Source: Bacteroidetes bacterium RIFCSPLOWO2_12_FULL_37_12 (GTDB taxonomy: Bacteria > Bacteroidota > Bacteroidia > 2-12-FULL-37-12). From it: a DNA stretch of 44,952 bases. Positions 1-8,251 of this stretch are shown here, piece after piece. Below the pieces are notes generated by a model that saw only the letters and a list, made by a program, of their open reading frames with translations, ran no database searches and was not told where the DNA came from. The translations under genes were made by a program, and so were the position numbers. The stretch covers positions 1-44,952 of the forward strand of contig MEPC01000036.1 in assembly GCA_001769655.1 (NCBI GenBank). Reading direction: 5' to 3'. The stretch's first letter is position 1, and each line of letters begins with the position of its first letter.

Positions 1-81
1 GAGAAAAAAACTCAACAATCAAGGGGAAATTGCAAATAAACTTTCAATTCCAATTATTTTGATAGGGTTATCATATAGTTC

Positions 82-1734
82 TTCCTGTTTTCAGCGTTGC
101 AACACCCTAATAATTTTTGTTGATAATCCCATACAACTCCGCTTGCTGATCATCCATTTTTAGGAGTGTTGATTTTGTGTGTTTAGATTCTGGAAGGGTG
201 TAAGTTATTTGATAAATATTGTGAGTTAGTTCTGCGGCTTGTTTCAATGAGAAACTTGATTTTTCTTTAATAAGTACTCGTTCTAATTCTTTATAAATGC
301 AATAAGCGGCAAATGATATACAGATATGCGCTTCAATGCGATGCCTTAGCCGGTGAAAAATCGGGCGTATTCTTAAATCCGTTTTAGACATTCTAAATGC
401 CTTTTCAATATGCCAGAGATTTTTGTAATTTTCAATCACCTGCTTGTTCTTTAGCTTAGTATTAGTGAGGTATCCTTTGAGCCCATCCCATGCTTTATCT
501 TTATTAAACTTATCATAATCAATTTCAATAAATAATTCACCTTTCATTTTAAGATATTTATTGTATCCCTTATTGTTAATATTTGATTTAGTGAGTTTAC
601 CAGATATTATTTGTTTTTCTAATCGTTGTAATCCTCTTGTGCGATTATGCTCATCCTTCATTGCCCTGTTTCTTGCATAAGAAACAATTAGCTTCACTTT
701 CTTTGACTTTTTTATTGTAATTATCTGCCCATCTAAAAGTTTTTTTGACAGGATCACTTGTTTTATTTTCTCGGATTCGTTTTTCAATCTTGCTCCGATG
801 ATATATTCATAATTTTTCTCCGAAAGAGTTTTTATATTATCATTTGTCAATAATCCTGCATCTGCTACAATGATTGGTTTATTCAAGTTAAATTTTGCCG
901 ATATTTTTTCTATGAATGGAATTAAAGTATGTCCTTCATAAATGCCTCCTTCAAAAATGTCATATCCAATGGCATATCCTCCTAAACCCACTAATAAACC
1001 TAAATAAATTTGAGGATTTTGATGTTTGCCATCTTTACTGAATCCTGTTTTTCGTAAATCATCTTCATCGCTTGCTTCAAAATAAAGCGTGGTCATATCA
1101 TAAAATACAATGCTGATATTACCCTGTAGAACATTTACCGTATGAGCAAAAGAAATTTGTTCTACCTTATCTTTTAATTGATCGCTGAGCTTATCCAAAA
1201 AACGATAAATAGCATCTACATCCAGTGTTTTTCTCTGAAAGCGATACAAATAATCAACCGTTTTTAGTTTGCTTAATGGAAAAGATAAACGAGCTATTAC
1301 TAAATGGCGAAATAAATCTTCTCGTAAAATATTAAATCCAATGTAATCGTATATTTTTCCAAAAATAATTTCCGGTCCCACAGTACTGATATTCGCATTT
1401 TTCAGAGAAGAAAAAACGTTATCAACAATAATATCATTTTCCGATACAAATAATTGGGGCTGATTGCTTATACGTTCTATTTCCTGCCTGCCTGAATAAA
1501 TTAGTTTCTGAATTTCCTGTTCGTTATCACTACAGCCAATAGTCTTTAGAACCTTGTATTTTCCAGACCCCTTGGAAATAATTTGAACGGAAATACTACC
1601 AGATCGATTTTTTAGTTTTCTTAAAAACACCCACAAAGATAGGTCTTGCAACACCCATCTCAAAAATTAACTTGAACAAAATCAATCAATTACAAAGGTG
1701 TTTTGGAAAAGTGCGGAAAACAGGAAAACAGGAA
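82..1734. mobile_element. IS1634/IS4-like insertion sequence
   Basis: One transposase gene is bracketed by short inverted termini. The left end reads TTCCTGTTTTC (82-92) and its complement GAAAACAGGAA occurs at 1716-1726 and again, overlapping, at 1724-1734, so the exact right edge is ambiguous. Inside the ends, TTGCAACACCC occurs at 97-107 and 1646-1656 in direct orientation. I could not find a convincing target-site duplication. To the left (1-81) one frame stays open and reads like a coding fragment (KKLNNQGEIANKL), so the element may have landed in a gene, but too little sequence is present to name it. Confidence 0.75.
107..1630 (-). CDS. IS1634/IS4-like DDE transposase
   Basis: This is a full-length transposase of about 507 residues that should catalyse cut-and-paste movement of the surrounding element. 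The DDE triad is readable: first Asp in FYDMTTLYFE, second in VADAGLLTND, and the Glu in NLWHIEKAFRMSKTDLRIRP, the last being the Y-x2-LW-x-IE-x-AFR-type signature of the IS4/IS1634 group. The N-terminus FLRKLKNRSGSISVQII matches the usual start of this family, so I place the start at the GTG codon ending at 1630; the open frame extends to a TTG at 1663 but the extra 11 residues look like leader. There is no frameshift or internal stop, so it may be active. The stop codon (107-109) abuts the inner repeat TTGCAACACCC. Confidence 0.88.
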   Translation of the reverse strand: MFLRKLKNRSGSISVQIISKGSGKYKVLKTIGCSDNEQEIQKLIYSGRQEIERISNQPQLFVSENDIIVDNVFSSLKNANISTVGPEIIFGKIYDYIGFNILREDLFRHLVIARLSFPLSKLKTVDYLYRFQRKTLDVDAIYRFLDKLSDQLKDKVEQISFAHTVNVLQGNISIVFYDMTTLYFEASDEDDLRKTGFSKDGKHQNPQIYLGLLVGLGGYAIGYDIFEGGIYEGHTLIPFIEKISAKFNLNKPIIVADAGLLTNDNIKTLSEKNYEYIIGARLKNESEKIKQVILSKKLLDGQIITIKKSKKVKLIVSYARNRAMKDEHNRTRGLQRLEKQIISGKLTKSNINNKGYNKYLKMKGELFIEIDYDKFNKDKAWDGLKGYLTNTKLKNKQVIENYKNLWHIEKAFRMSKTDLRIRPIFHRLRHRIEAHICISFAAYCIYKELERVLIKEKSSFSLKQAAELTHNIYQITYTLPESKHTKSTLLKMDDQQAELYGIINKNY

Positions 1735-1776
1735 AAAATAATTACGGAGCAGTTGGGGATTGTTGTGTATTGATAT

Positions 1777-1811
1777 AAAAAAAGGCAGGGAGGCTGGGCG
1801 CCTCACCTGCC
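1777..1811 (-). terminator. Intrinsic terminator of the T9SS protein gene
   Basis: On the minus strand a GC-rich stem (GGCAGG then GAGGC paired with GCCTC then CCTGCC, one bulged base, five-base loop) is followed by seven T residues. It lies 33 bp beyond the stop codon of the gene ending at 1844 and is the clearest rho-independent terminator in this part of the window. Confidence 0.85.
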
Positions 1812-1843
1812 AAATCTAACCCCTTTTACCCTTATGAGTCCTT

Positions 1844-2620
1844 TTACTGTTTAATGACCTTGGAGGTTTCACTATTTTTATTTTCCTGCGAAACCCTGAA
1901 AAAATAAACCCCACTGCCAAGGTCGTTCATGTCAATCTCAACAAAACTTCCCCCTTCATTTACGTTCGCCGGAACACTTTTTACAATCTGACCGAAATTG
2001 TTGAGAACTGCTATAGTTACTTTTTGTTCCTGATTACTTTCAATGGATACGTATGTAATATTTACGAGGGGATTTGGAAATATCTGATAATTAACACCTG
2101 CTTGTACTTGGTTTTTGAAAACCGCATTGTTCTGATCATTTCTTGCAATACGGTCTTTTTTACCATCTTTTCCGCCTGCATTTGATTTGCGCGGCCAAAC
2201 ACAGATAATATTTTTCGGCTCTCCTTTTCCTTGCGGTCTCACTTTATCAGTGCTTGGCCAAACGCAAATTATATTTCGAAGGTTGACAGAGTCGGAATGT
2301 ATGTTCCTTTTAAAATTAAATTCTGCATCTACTTTAACCTCCACTTTCAAAACACCCAATGAATGTTTTAAATTTATTTTTTCATCCTGATTTTTTCCAC
2401 CGGCTCTATTACCTGAAATATTAAGAATAACTTCTCCCTCAAATTTAACGGGACCCGGATTCTTAACCGATCCCTTAAATTCCACTTCCCCGCTCCCATC
2501 GGAACTTTCCACTATATCCATGTTAACAATCTCAAGTTCCTGTGCTTGACTGAATTTCGCTCCAAACGTGAGAGCAATTACAATAAGCAGATGTGCTGGG
2601 ATTTTGCTTAATATTTTCAT
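1844..2620 (-). CDS. Secreted protein with type IX secretion sorting domain
   Basis: A 258-residue protein with an N-terminal signal peptide (hydrophobic core ahead of FSQAQE) and a C-terminal por secretion sorting domain from about residue 180: YQIFPNPLVNITYVSI, then a beta-rich stretch with NNFGQIVKSV and LGSGVYFFRV. Family knowledge says such proteins cross the outer membrane by the type IX system and are anchored or released. The central part resembles a small beta-sandwich (residues 28-120) that I cannot name. Residues around 115-142 contain NIICVWP twice, 22 residues apart, in a basic, glycine-rich linker. The terminator at 1777-1811 ends it, and a minus-strand TAAATTTG element (2683-2676) is a candidate promoter. 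Confidence 0.8.
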   Translation of the reverse strand: MKILSKIPAHLLIVIALTFGAKFSQAQELEIVNMDIVESSDGSGEVEFKGSVKNPGPVKFEGEVILNISGNRAGGKNQDEKINLKHSLGVLKVEVKVDAEFNFKRNIHSDSVNLRNIICVWPSTDKVRPQGKGEPKNIICVWPRKSNAGGKDGKKDRIARNDQNNAVFKNQVQAGVNYQIFPNPLVNITYVSIESNQEQKVTIAVLNNFGQIVKSVPANVNEGGSFVEIDMNDLGSGVYFFRVSQENKNSETSKVIKQ

Positions 2621-2800
2621 GTTTTTTTGGATTATGGATGCTTAAAATTAAATATATTTCTACCTAATCATACTACAAATTTAATCTAATAAAGTAACAA
2701 AAGGTGAGAGATATTTCAAATTTCTTACTTAGTCAAAACGTACTTTTTAATCATTTTCAGGATATTCACTTTACAAAAAAGCAAAAAGTGTGAGTAAATC

Positions 2801-3931
2801 TTACGTCTTTAGCGAATTTATAAGCACATTCCAAACTTTTTCTGCTGAATTATCCCAACTAAACTCTAATGCTCTACGACTACCATTGTCCTTCAAAATT
2901 TCACAAACGTTTTTATCTTCTGCGACCTTCTGCATACTAACAGCTACCTCTTGATGATCATCAGGATTTACTAATAAAGCGGCATTACCTGCAATTTCCG
3001 GCAATGAGGTTGTCCGGGATGTTATAACAGGACACTGACATTTGAATGCTTCAATTATTGGGATTCCGAAACCTTCAAATTTGGAAATAAAAACCAGCGC
3101 TGTGGCGCCTCCATAAGCAGATCTTAATTTATTGGGTGGTAAATGGTCAAAAAAATGGATTTCATTTTTATAGGGATGTTCTATGTATGCATTAATGATT
3201 TCATCAAATTGCCAGGCTTTTCGACCTACAATTACGAGATGATGTGTATAAGAAGTTGTGTCCCTGAAAATTTTATATGACTCTAATAAACCATCTACAT
3301 TTTTACGGGGTTGCAGTGCCCCTACAAAGAGGAAATAGTTGTTTCCCATGGCAAATTCACTTCTTGAATTTTTAATATCTTCCGCTGTTTCCAATGGCGA
3401 AAAAACCGGATTAACTCCATTGTAAACTACTTCAATTTTTTCGGAAGAAATACCAAGCTGGGATTTTATATCTCTGGCTGAAAATTCCGAGACCGTTAAA
3501 ATCCGGTGGGCTTTTTGGGCAAAACGAGGAGTAAAATATTCATAATAGTTACGAACCAGCCAGGATACACTTTTGGGGTAATGCAAGTAGGCAAGATCAT
3601 GAATAACAAGAATGGTTGGAACTTTCGTTTTTAAGCTAAGAAACCCATCGGTTGTTAAAAATACATCGGCTTTGTATTTCTTTAAATAATACGGAATGGA
3701 AAATTCAAACCATATCCAGAATAAAAAAGGATGACGCGCCTGTGGGGATACTACAACCGGAGTTATATTATCAGCAAATAGAAATTCTTTGGAGAATGGC
3801 CTATCGAAGAAAAAAATAAATTGATGTTCAGGATGTTGTTGTGTGATGCGTTTCAGAATTTCAAAGGTAAACCAGCCGATACCTTCCAGACGGTTTTTGA
3901 TTAAAAAACGGGTGTTGACGGCTATGATCAT
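2801..3931 (-). CDS. Glycosyltransferase family 4 (GT-B)
   Basis: About 376 residues, in the usual GT4 range. The N-terminal half is a Rossmann-like acceptor domain and the C-terminal half carries the donor-binding features: FVGALQPRKNVDGLLES, then FEGFGIPIIEAFKCQCPVI, the E-x7-E signature of retaining GT4 enzymes, then a GNAALLVNPDD motif. It most likely transfers a sugar from a nucleotide donor onto a lipid-linked surface glycan in the cytoplasm. I chose the ATG ending at 3931 (MIIAVNTRFL) because the open frame upstream adds 11 residues before the first beta strand. It is divergent from the FkbM methyltransferase and near a flippase, which supports a polysaccharide role. The substrate cannot be read from sequence. 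Confidence 0.88.
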   Translation of the reverse strand: MIIAVNTRFLIKNRLEGIGWFTFEILKRITQQHPEHQFIFFFDRPFSKEFLFADNITPVVVSPQARHPFLFWIWFEFSIPYYLKKYKADVFLTTDGFLSLKTKVPTILVIHDLAYLHYPKSVSWLVRNYYEYFTPRFAQKAHRILTVSEFSARDIKSQLGISSEKIEVVYNGVNPVFSPLETAEDIKNSRSEFAMGNNYFLFVGALQPRKNVDGLLESYKIFRDTTSYTHHLVIVGRKAWQFDEIINAYIEHPYKNEIHFFDHLPPNKLRSAYGGATALVFISKFEGFGIPIIEAFKCQCPVITSRTTSLPEIAGNAALLVNPDDHQEVAVSMQKVAEDKNVCEILKDNGSRRALEFSWDNSAEKVWNVLINSLKT

Positions 3932-4050
3932 GTTTTGGTTAAAACCCAGAATTCGAATTAACAATTGTTCAAAAATAAGTTTTTTTACGATAACAATAAA
4001 AAATCTGCATTTTAACTGTTTACTTTGTCAATCTTTTATATTGGAACAAT

Positions 4051-4809
4051 TTGAAATCATTTATAAAACGCATATTACAGTCATTGCTTGGTTTTGAGCG
4101 CTATCTTTATTGGTTTGCTTATTTTAAGATTAAAACATTAAAGACCGATACGAACGAAAATGACTTTTTTACTTTTCTAAAAAAACTTCCGGAAGAAGGA
4201 ATCGTACTTGACATTGGGGCAAATCTGGGAGTTATGACCTATTACTTATCAAAAAAAATTAAAAAAGGAAAAATTATTGCCTTTGAACCCCTGGAAATAA
4301 ATTTCAACGTGTTAAAAAAAATAATTCACTATTTTAAGCTGGGAAATGTGGAAGTGAAGGAAGTGGCGCTGGGAGAAAATTCGGGAGAACTGGAAATGAT
4401 TTTACCGGTGATAGACCATGTAAAGATGCATGGATTAAGCCATGTAAAAAACAAAAATTTCAATGAATTTACTCAAGGTATAACTTATACGGTCAGTGTA
4501 AAAAAGTTAGACAATTTCTATCATGACCTAAATTCTTCAGGAGTAGTAACAGGAATTAAGCTGGATGCTGAAAATTATGAATACCAGATATTAAAGGGCG
4601 GCTTGCAGTTATTAACTACCGATAAACCAATGATTTATTGTGAATTATGGGACAATCAAAACCGCAGGGATTGTATAGAGTTTATGCTATCAATTGGATA
4701 CGGTACTTTTGTGAATATTCAGGGAGAATTAGTTCCGTTTGATGTACAAATTCACCGGACACAGAATTTCTTTTTTATATATATTGAAAGAAAAGAGTAC
4801 AAGGTATAG
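4051..4809 (+). CDS. FkbM family methyltransferase
   Basis: A 252-residue class I SAM-dependent methyltransferase. Motif I is VLDIGANLGVMTYYLS (about residues 51-66), followed by IIAFEPLEINFNVLKK (motif II) and, near the C-terminus, VVTGIKLDAENYEYQILKGG, the FkbM hallmark. In polysaccharide clusters such enzymes usually O-methylate a sugar. The only plausible start is the TTG at 4051; no ATG occurs before motif I. The last four residues (EYKV) and the stop codon lie inside the left arm of a GGTATAG repeat foldback, so the repeat has probably redefined the C-terminus. The flippase gene follows on the same strand. Confidence 0.87.
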   Translation: MKSFIKRILQSLLGFERYLYWFAYFKIKTLKTDTNENDFFTFLKKLPEEGIVLDIGANLGVMTYYLSKKIKKGKIIAFEPLEINFNVLKKIIHYFKLGNVEVKEVALGENSGELEMILPVIDHVKMHGLSHVKNKNFNEFTQGITYTVSVKKLDNFYHDLNSSGVVTGIKLDAENYEYQILKGGLQLLTTDKPMIYCELWDNQNRRDCIEFMLSIGYGTFVNIQGELVPFDVQIHRTQNFFFIYIERKEYKV

Positions 4810-4872
4810 GGTACAAGGTATAGTGGTGTAAATTGCGTTATTTCCCCTATACCTTTATACCCCTATACCCTT
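4801..4872. repeat. GGTATAG heptamer foldback, copy 1
   Basis: The arms (4801-4823 and 4847-4872) are built of imperfect GGTATAG units in opposite orientation around a 23-nt loop. The left arm overlaps the end of the FkbM gene and supplies its TAG stop. Related tandem heptamers occur at 6665-6690, 33774-33868 and 37842-37945. It could also act as a transcriptional or translational barrier before the flippase gene. Confidence 0.85.
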
Positions 4873-4908
4873 TAAACATGAGAATATATTTAATGATTAT
4901 GTGACTAT

Positions 4909-6165
4909 ATGGTTAAAAAATTCCTACAAAATGCATCGTTAATGGTGGCGGCGAACCTCCTGATTAAATCTATCTGGATTTTAGGGGTTGATCGTGGGGT
5001 TCAGAATCTGTTAGGTCCTGAAGAATACGGTATGTATGCAGTTTTATTCAATGCAGGAATTCTTTTAATTTTTATTGCTGACTTAGGAGTCAACAATTAT
5101 CATAACCGGTTTGTGGCACAAAATCCGCAACTGGCAGGAAAATCTGCTTCTGCCATTTTAACCAGCAAACTAATTCTGGCTGTTGTTTATCTTGCTATTT
5201 GTTTGTGTTATGGTATTTATTCAGGTTATTCCAACAGAATTCTGCAACTTTTTGTAATTATAGGTTGTAATTGGTTTCTGACTACTTTAATTATCTTTTT
5301 CAGAGGAGTTGTAGGCGGCTTACAGCAATTTAAAACCGATACGTTATTTTCAATCAGTGACCGGTTTATTTTAATTTTTCTGGTAGGATATGCGTTATGG
5401 TTCTCCCCTACCCTGCTTACTCTCGAATATTTTGTTTATTCACAAACGATTGCTCTAAGTTTGGTGGTCTTTTCCTTAATCATTTATGTTTCCCGTCAAA
5501 CAAAAAATTTTCATTTTCATTTTGATTATGCTTATATAATCAAAACGTTGAAAAACAGCATGCCATTTGCCATTTTATTTCTTTTTCAAGCGGTAATGAT
5601 TCGGGCAGATACTATTATGCTTGAAAGATTGCTGGTAAACGGGCATGAACAAGCAGGAATTTATATGGCATCACAACGTTTGCTGGAAACACTGACAATT
5701 CTTGCTTATCTGGTATCCGTGATTCTTTTTCCGATGTTTTCAAAAATGATTGCTCAAAAAGAAAATGTGAAGCCATTGGTAAAAACTTCCGCACTGCTGA
5801 TGTTTATCCCCTCTGTCCTTGTATTTATCTTGTTTATTTTTTTTCATAAAGAAATAATGAATTCATTATATACTCATCCTGAAATCATTTCAAGTAGTAA
5901 AATTGCAATGGTTGTCATGTTATCATTTGTATGGTTGGCTCAAGGGTATGTATGGGGAACTTTACTTACTGCCAATGGGAATTTAAAGATTTTAAATATT
6001 CTGTCCCTCCTATTCATGTTATTGAATTTAAGTATGAATTTTTATTTTATTCCAAGATACCATGCGATGGGTGCGGCAATTTCTTTTTGTATAACGCAAG
6101 GATTGTTTGTATTATCGGAAGCAATTGTTTGTGTAAGAATTTTTTGGATAGCGAATCAAAAATAA
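4909..6165 (+). CDS. Oligosaccharide flippase (Wzx/MOP family membrane protein)
   Basis: A 418-residue integral membrane protein with about 12 predicted hydrophobic helices spread over the whole length. The opening (LIKSIWILGVDRGVQNLLGPEEYGMYAVLFN) is typical of polysaccharide export proteins of the MOP superfamily, which flip lipid-linked repeat units across the inner membrane. Neighbouring glycosyltransferase and methyltransferase genes support this. The ATG at 4909 lies 100 bp after the methyltransferase gene, across a repeat foldback. Its last 10 bp overlap the convergent HNH gene, tail to tail. The glycan it moves is unknown. Confidence 0.88.
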   Translation: MVKKFLQNASLMVAANLLIKSIWILGVDRGVQNLLGPEEYGMYAVLFNAGILLIFIADLGVNNYHNRFVAQNPQLAGKSASAILTSKLILAVVYLAICLCYGIYSGYSNRILQLFVIIGCNWFLTTLIIFFRGVVGGLQQFKTDTLFSISDRFILIFLVGYALWFSPTLLTLEYFVYSQTIALSLVVFSLIIYVSRQTKNFHFHFDYAYIIKTLKNSMPFAILFLFQAVMIRADTIMLERLLVNGHEQAGIYMASQRLLETLTILAYLVSVILFPMFSKMIAQKENVKPLVKTSALLMFIPSVLVFILFIFFHKEIMNSLYTHPEIISSSKIAMVVMLSFVWLAQGYVWGTLLTANGNLKILNILSLLFMLLNLSMNFYFIPRYHAMGAAISFCITQGLFVLSEAIVCVRIFWIANQK

Positions 6166-6656
6166 TACAAATAATTCTTCCATGCTTCGTCAATACCCCC
6201 CGAAAAATTTCTCAGATACATGATAAAAGACGGGCGAAATGGTTTATTTCGTAAATTCATTTTTGCCTCTTCGGGAGTGCTGTCTCCTTTACGCGAGTTA
6301 CAGTTTTTACAAGCGGTTACAACGTTTGTCCAGCTATGAGCACCCCCGCGGGAACGAGGCATCAGATGGTCTAAGGTCAACTCCTTTGAAGAGCCGCAAT
6401 ACTGGCACTCGTAATTATCTCTTTTGAGGACATTATGCTTGGTCAGCATGATGGATTTGAAAGGGAGTTTTACAAAATCTTTTAACCTGATAATTGAAGG
6501 GAGCGGGTAAGCAAAGCGCGGTGAATGAATGTATTTGTTGGGATAAACGTTTACTACCTCCGCCTTATCCATATATACAAGCAAAAAACCCTTTTTGTAG
6601 GTGCATGTATTGACTGCCTGAAAATCCTGATTTAAAACTAAGACGCGTTGGTTCAT
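6156..6656 (-). CDS. HNH endonuclease
   Basis: A 166-residue protein of a family widespread in Bacteroidota and cyanobacteria. The HNH core is complete: Cys84 and Cys87 (CQYCG), the LDH segment with Asp96-His97, PRSRGG, Asn111 (TNVVTACKNC) and Cys116/Cys119 with Asn120. The four cysteines form a structural zinc site and the His/Asn residues bind the catalytic metal. The N-terminal 75 residues (VLVLNQDFQAVNTC) are the family's usual leader domain. The biological role of these stand-alone genes is unsettled; DNA repair or restriction-like functions are possible. The gene end overlaps the flippase gene by 10 bp. Upstream lies a GGTATAG repeat. Confidence 0.9.
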   Translation of the reverse strand: MNQRVLVLNQDFQAVNTCTYKKGFLLVYMDKAEVVNVYPNKYIHSPRFAYPLPSIIRLKDFVKLPFKSIMLTKHNVLKRDNYECQYCGSSKELTLDHLMPRSRGGAHSWTNVVTACKNCNSRKGDSTPEEAKMNLRNKPFRPSFIMYLRNFSGGIDEAWKNYLYYF

Positions 6657-6664
6657 GAGGGGAC

Positions 6665-6690
6665 AGGTATAGGGGTATAGGGGTATAGGG
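6665..6690. repeat. GGTATAG tandem heptamers, copy 2
   Basis: Three to four units of GGTATAG/GGGTATA in tandem, with no opposite arm, starting 9 bp upstream of the HNH start codon. The family matches the arms of the foldbacks at 4801, 33774 and 37842. Confidence 0.85.
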
Positions 6691-6696
6691 TGCGTA

Positions 6697-7482
6697 TTAT
6701 CTTGAACCTTTTATCTTAAATAACAAATGTGAATATTCCTGATATTCTTCGTTCAAAATTCCTTTATTATCAATTGAGTCAATCCTGACTTTCCCCGAAG
6801 AATGAATTATTCTTCCTTTTTCAAAAATCATACCTACATGATTAATTCTGCCTGCATCATTTTTAAAAAAAGCCAAATCACCGGGTTCTGAATTTTCTGT
6901 ACCTGAAATCTCATTACCAAAAGAAATTTGTTGATATGCATCTCTTCCCAAGCGGATACCTGCCATGCGGAATAGTAGTTGAACAAATCCTGAACAATCA
7001 TAGCCGGCAGGGGTTTTTCCACCCCAGAGATAAGGACAATTTAATAATCGCAATGCAAAATTAACAATTTCTGTTTTTGAGATATTTTTAGTTTGAACAA
7101 CCTCCCCTGAAAATTGAAAACGTTTTTTCCCAAGTATAAATTTTCCCTTTTTAAAATCAGGAAGTCGTGAACCGAAAAAAACCGGTAATTTTTCATTGTC
7201 ACCAGTTGCCCAGCTAAAAATTTCTGTAGAAAATGTTTCCGTCCCCTGTGTTAAATCCGGTTTATAATAACGCAATTCTTTTGTACTTAATGCGAGAATT
7301 TGCTTTTTGTCAACCCATCCTTCATAATTATCTTCACACACAACTATCTTACTCCAGCCAGCATTTTCTTCCTTTATTTCCACCAAATCACCCAATAATA
7401 ATTGTGAAGACATTTCTGCTTTATCGGATGAATCTGTTCTTAGAGGCGCGGCAGGCATATTACAAATTGCTAAGAGTGACAT
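6697..7482 (-). CDS. SH3 and NlpC/P60 cysteine peptidase (C40)
   Basis: A 261-residue cell-wall hydrolase candidate. Residues 1-65 form a bacterial SH3-like domain (GDLVEIKEENAGWSKIVV, GWVDKKQI), a second SH3-like segment covers about 66-125, and the NlpC/P60 domain starts near 137. The catalytic residues are visible: Cys163 in YDCSGFVQLL, His215 in NHVGMIF, and His227 in RIIHSSG as the third polar residue. Family members cut the D-Glu-to-diamino acid bond of peptidoglycan stem peptides. The start (MSLLAICNMPAAPLR) carries no signal peptide, as is common for the Bacteroidota version, so it may act on recycled muropeptides in the cytoplasm. Confidence 0.9.
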   Translation of the reverse strand: MSLLAICNMPAAPLRTDSSDKAEMSSQLLLGDLVEIKEENAGWSKIVVCEDNYEGWVDKKQILALSTKELRYYKPDLTQGTETFSTEIFSWATGDNEKLPVFFGSRLPDFKKGKFILGKKRFQFSGEVVQTKNISKTEIVNFALRLLNCPYLWGGKTPAGYDCSGFVQLLFRMAGIRLGRDAYQQISFGNEISGTENSEPGDLAFFKNDAGRINHVGMIFEKGRIIHSSGKVRIDSIDNKGILNEEYQEYSHLLFKIKGSR

Positions 7483-7610
7483 GGATAATTGGATAATAAG
7501 GTTGTTGTAATTTATTGTACATGTTTTTTTACTAAGGTTCTCTGCGTAAGATAATTAAAGTCAACAAAGTTAACTCAATTAAATATTTTTTTTTTAGTTG
7601 CAAATCGTAG

Positions 7611-8192
7611 TTAAAAAAAATATCTTATGCTACTACTCAATAAATTATTATACCCCTTCAGGAAACCCCCTCTTCCTACATGTCCTTCTTTCAACACATT
7701 TAACATCGAATAATTAAAGCGGAAGTCAAAACCAATATGCTCAGTGAAATGATAATTAAACCCTGCAATAAAAGGTACATCATACGATTTTATGTCATCT
7801 ATCTCAGTAAATCCATACCCAATGTTTAACCGTGAAGAAATGAGAACACCATAGCCGGCACCGGCTTGTAAATCAAATACTCCGGCATGGTAAATAAAAA
7901 GAAATGGCATTTCGAGATAATTTAGCTGGAGTAAAAAATAAATGGTCTCACTAATTTCCTTGCTTCCTTTACGTGAATAAAAAATTTCTCCCTGACAACT
8001 CCAATGTTCGCTTAAAGGATAGTTCACACCGGCACCTGAGATTATTCCCGGCTTTTTATAGCCCGCAAAATCATCCCCGTCAAATTGGCTTGAATTTATT
8101 CCCAGGTAGAACATTCCTTTGAATTTTTGAGCGAAATTTATTTCACTGAAGCAAAAAAAGACAAGTATTAGACAAATTAATGACCTTTTCAT
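7611..8192 (-). CDS. PorT-like outer membrane beta-barrel protein
   Basis: A 193-residue protein with a signal peptide (LICLILVFFCFSEINFAQ). The rest alternates hydrophobic and polar residues in short strands with a terminal aromatic (SIRYFF), which fits an eight-stranded outer membrane barrel of the Bacteroidota PorT/OMP_b-brl type. Motifs such as GMFYLGINSSQFDGDDF and ISGAGVNYPLSEHWS are typical of the family. No function beyond membrane location can be assigned. It is divergent from the S46 peptidase gene, and a TACTTTTG element on the minus strand (8213-8206) is a likely -7 box. Confidence 0.75.
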   Translation of the reverse strand: MKRSLICLILVFFCFSEINFAQKFKGMFYLGINSSQFDGDDFAGYKKPGIISGAGVNYPLSEHWSCQGEIFYSRKGSKEISETIYFLLQLNYLEMPFLFIYHAGVFDLQAGAGYGVLISSRLNIGYGFTEIDDIKSYDVPFIAGFNYHFTEHIGFDFRFNYSMLNVLKEGHVGRGGFLKGYNNLLSSSIRYFF

Positions 8193-8193
8193 G

Positions 8194-8224
8194 TTTGAGA
8201 TTAGGCAAAAGTAATATAAGTTTG
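8194..8224 (+). promoter_or_regulatory. Bacteroidota-type promoter of the S46 peptidase gene
   Basis: TTTG at 8194-8197 and TAAGTTTG at 8217-8224 are separated by 19 bp, matching the Bacteroidota consensus. The ATG follows 27 bp later. A reverse TACTTTTG (8213-8206) for the divergent barrel gene lies within the same stretch, so the two promoters overlap. Confidence 0.7.
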
Positions 8225-8251
8225 CGTTTTATTTAACAAACTCTCAACAAT

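Noticed and set aside
2187-2390. Plus-strand open frame opposite the T9SS protein
   Set aside because: It lies wholly within a well-supported gene on the other strand and its repeated residues mirror that gene's repeat.
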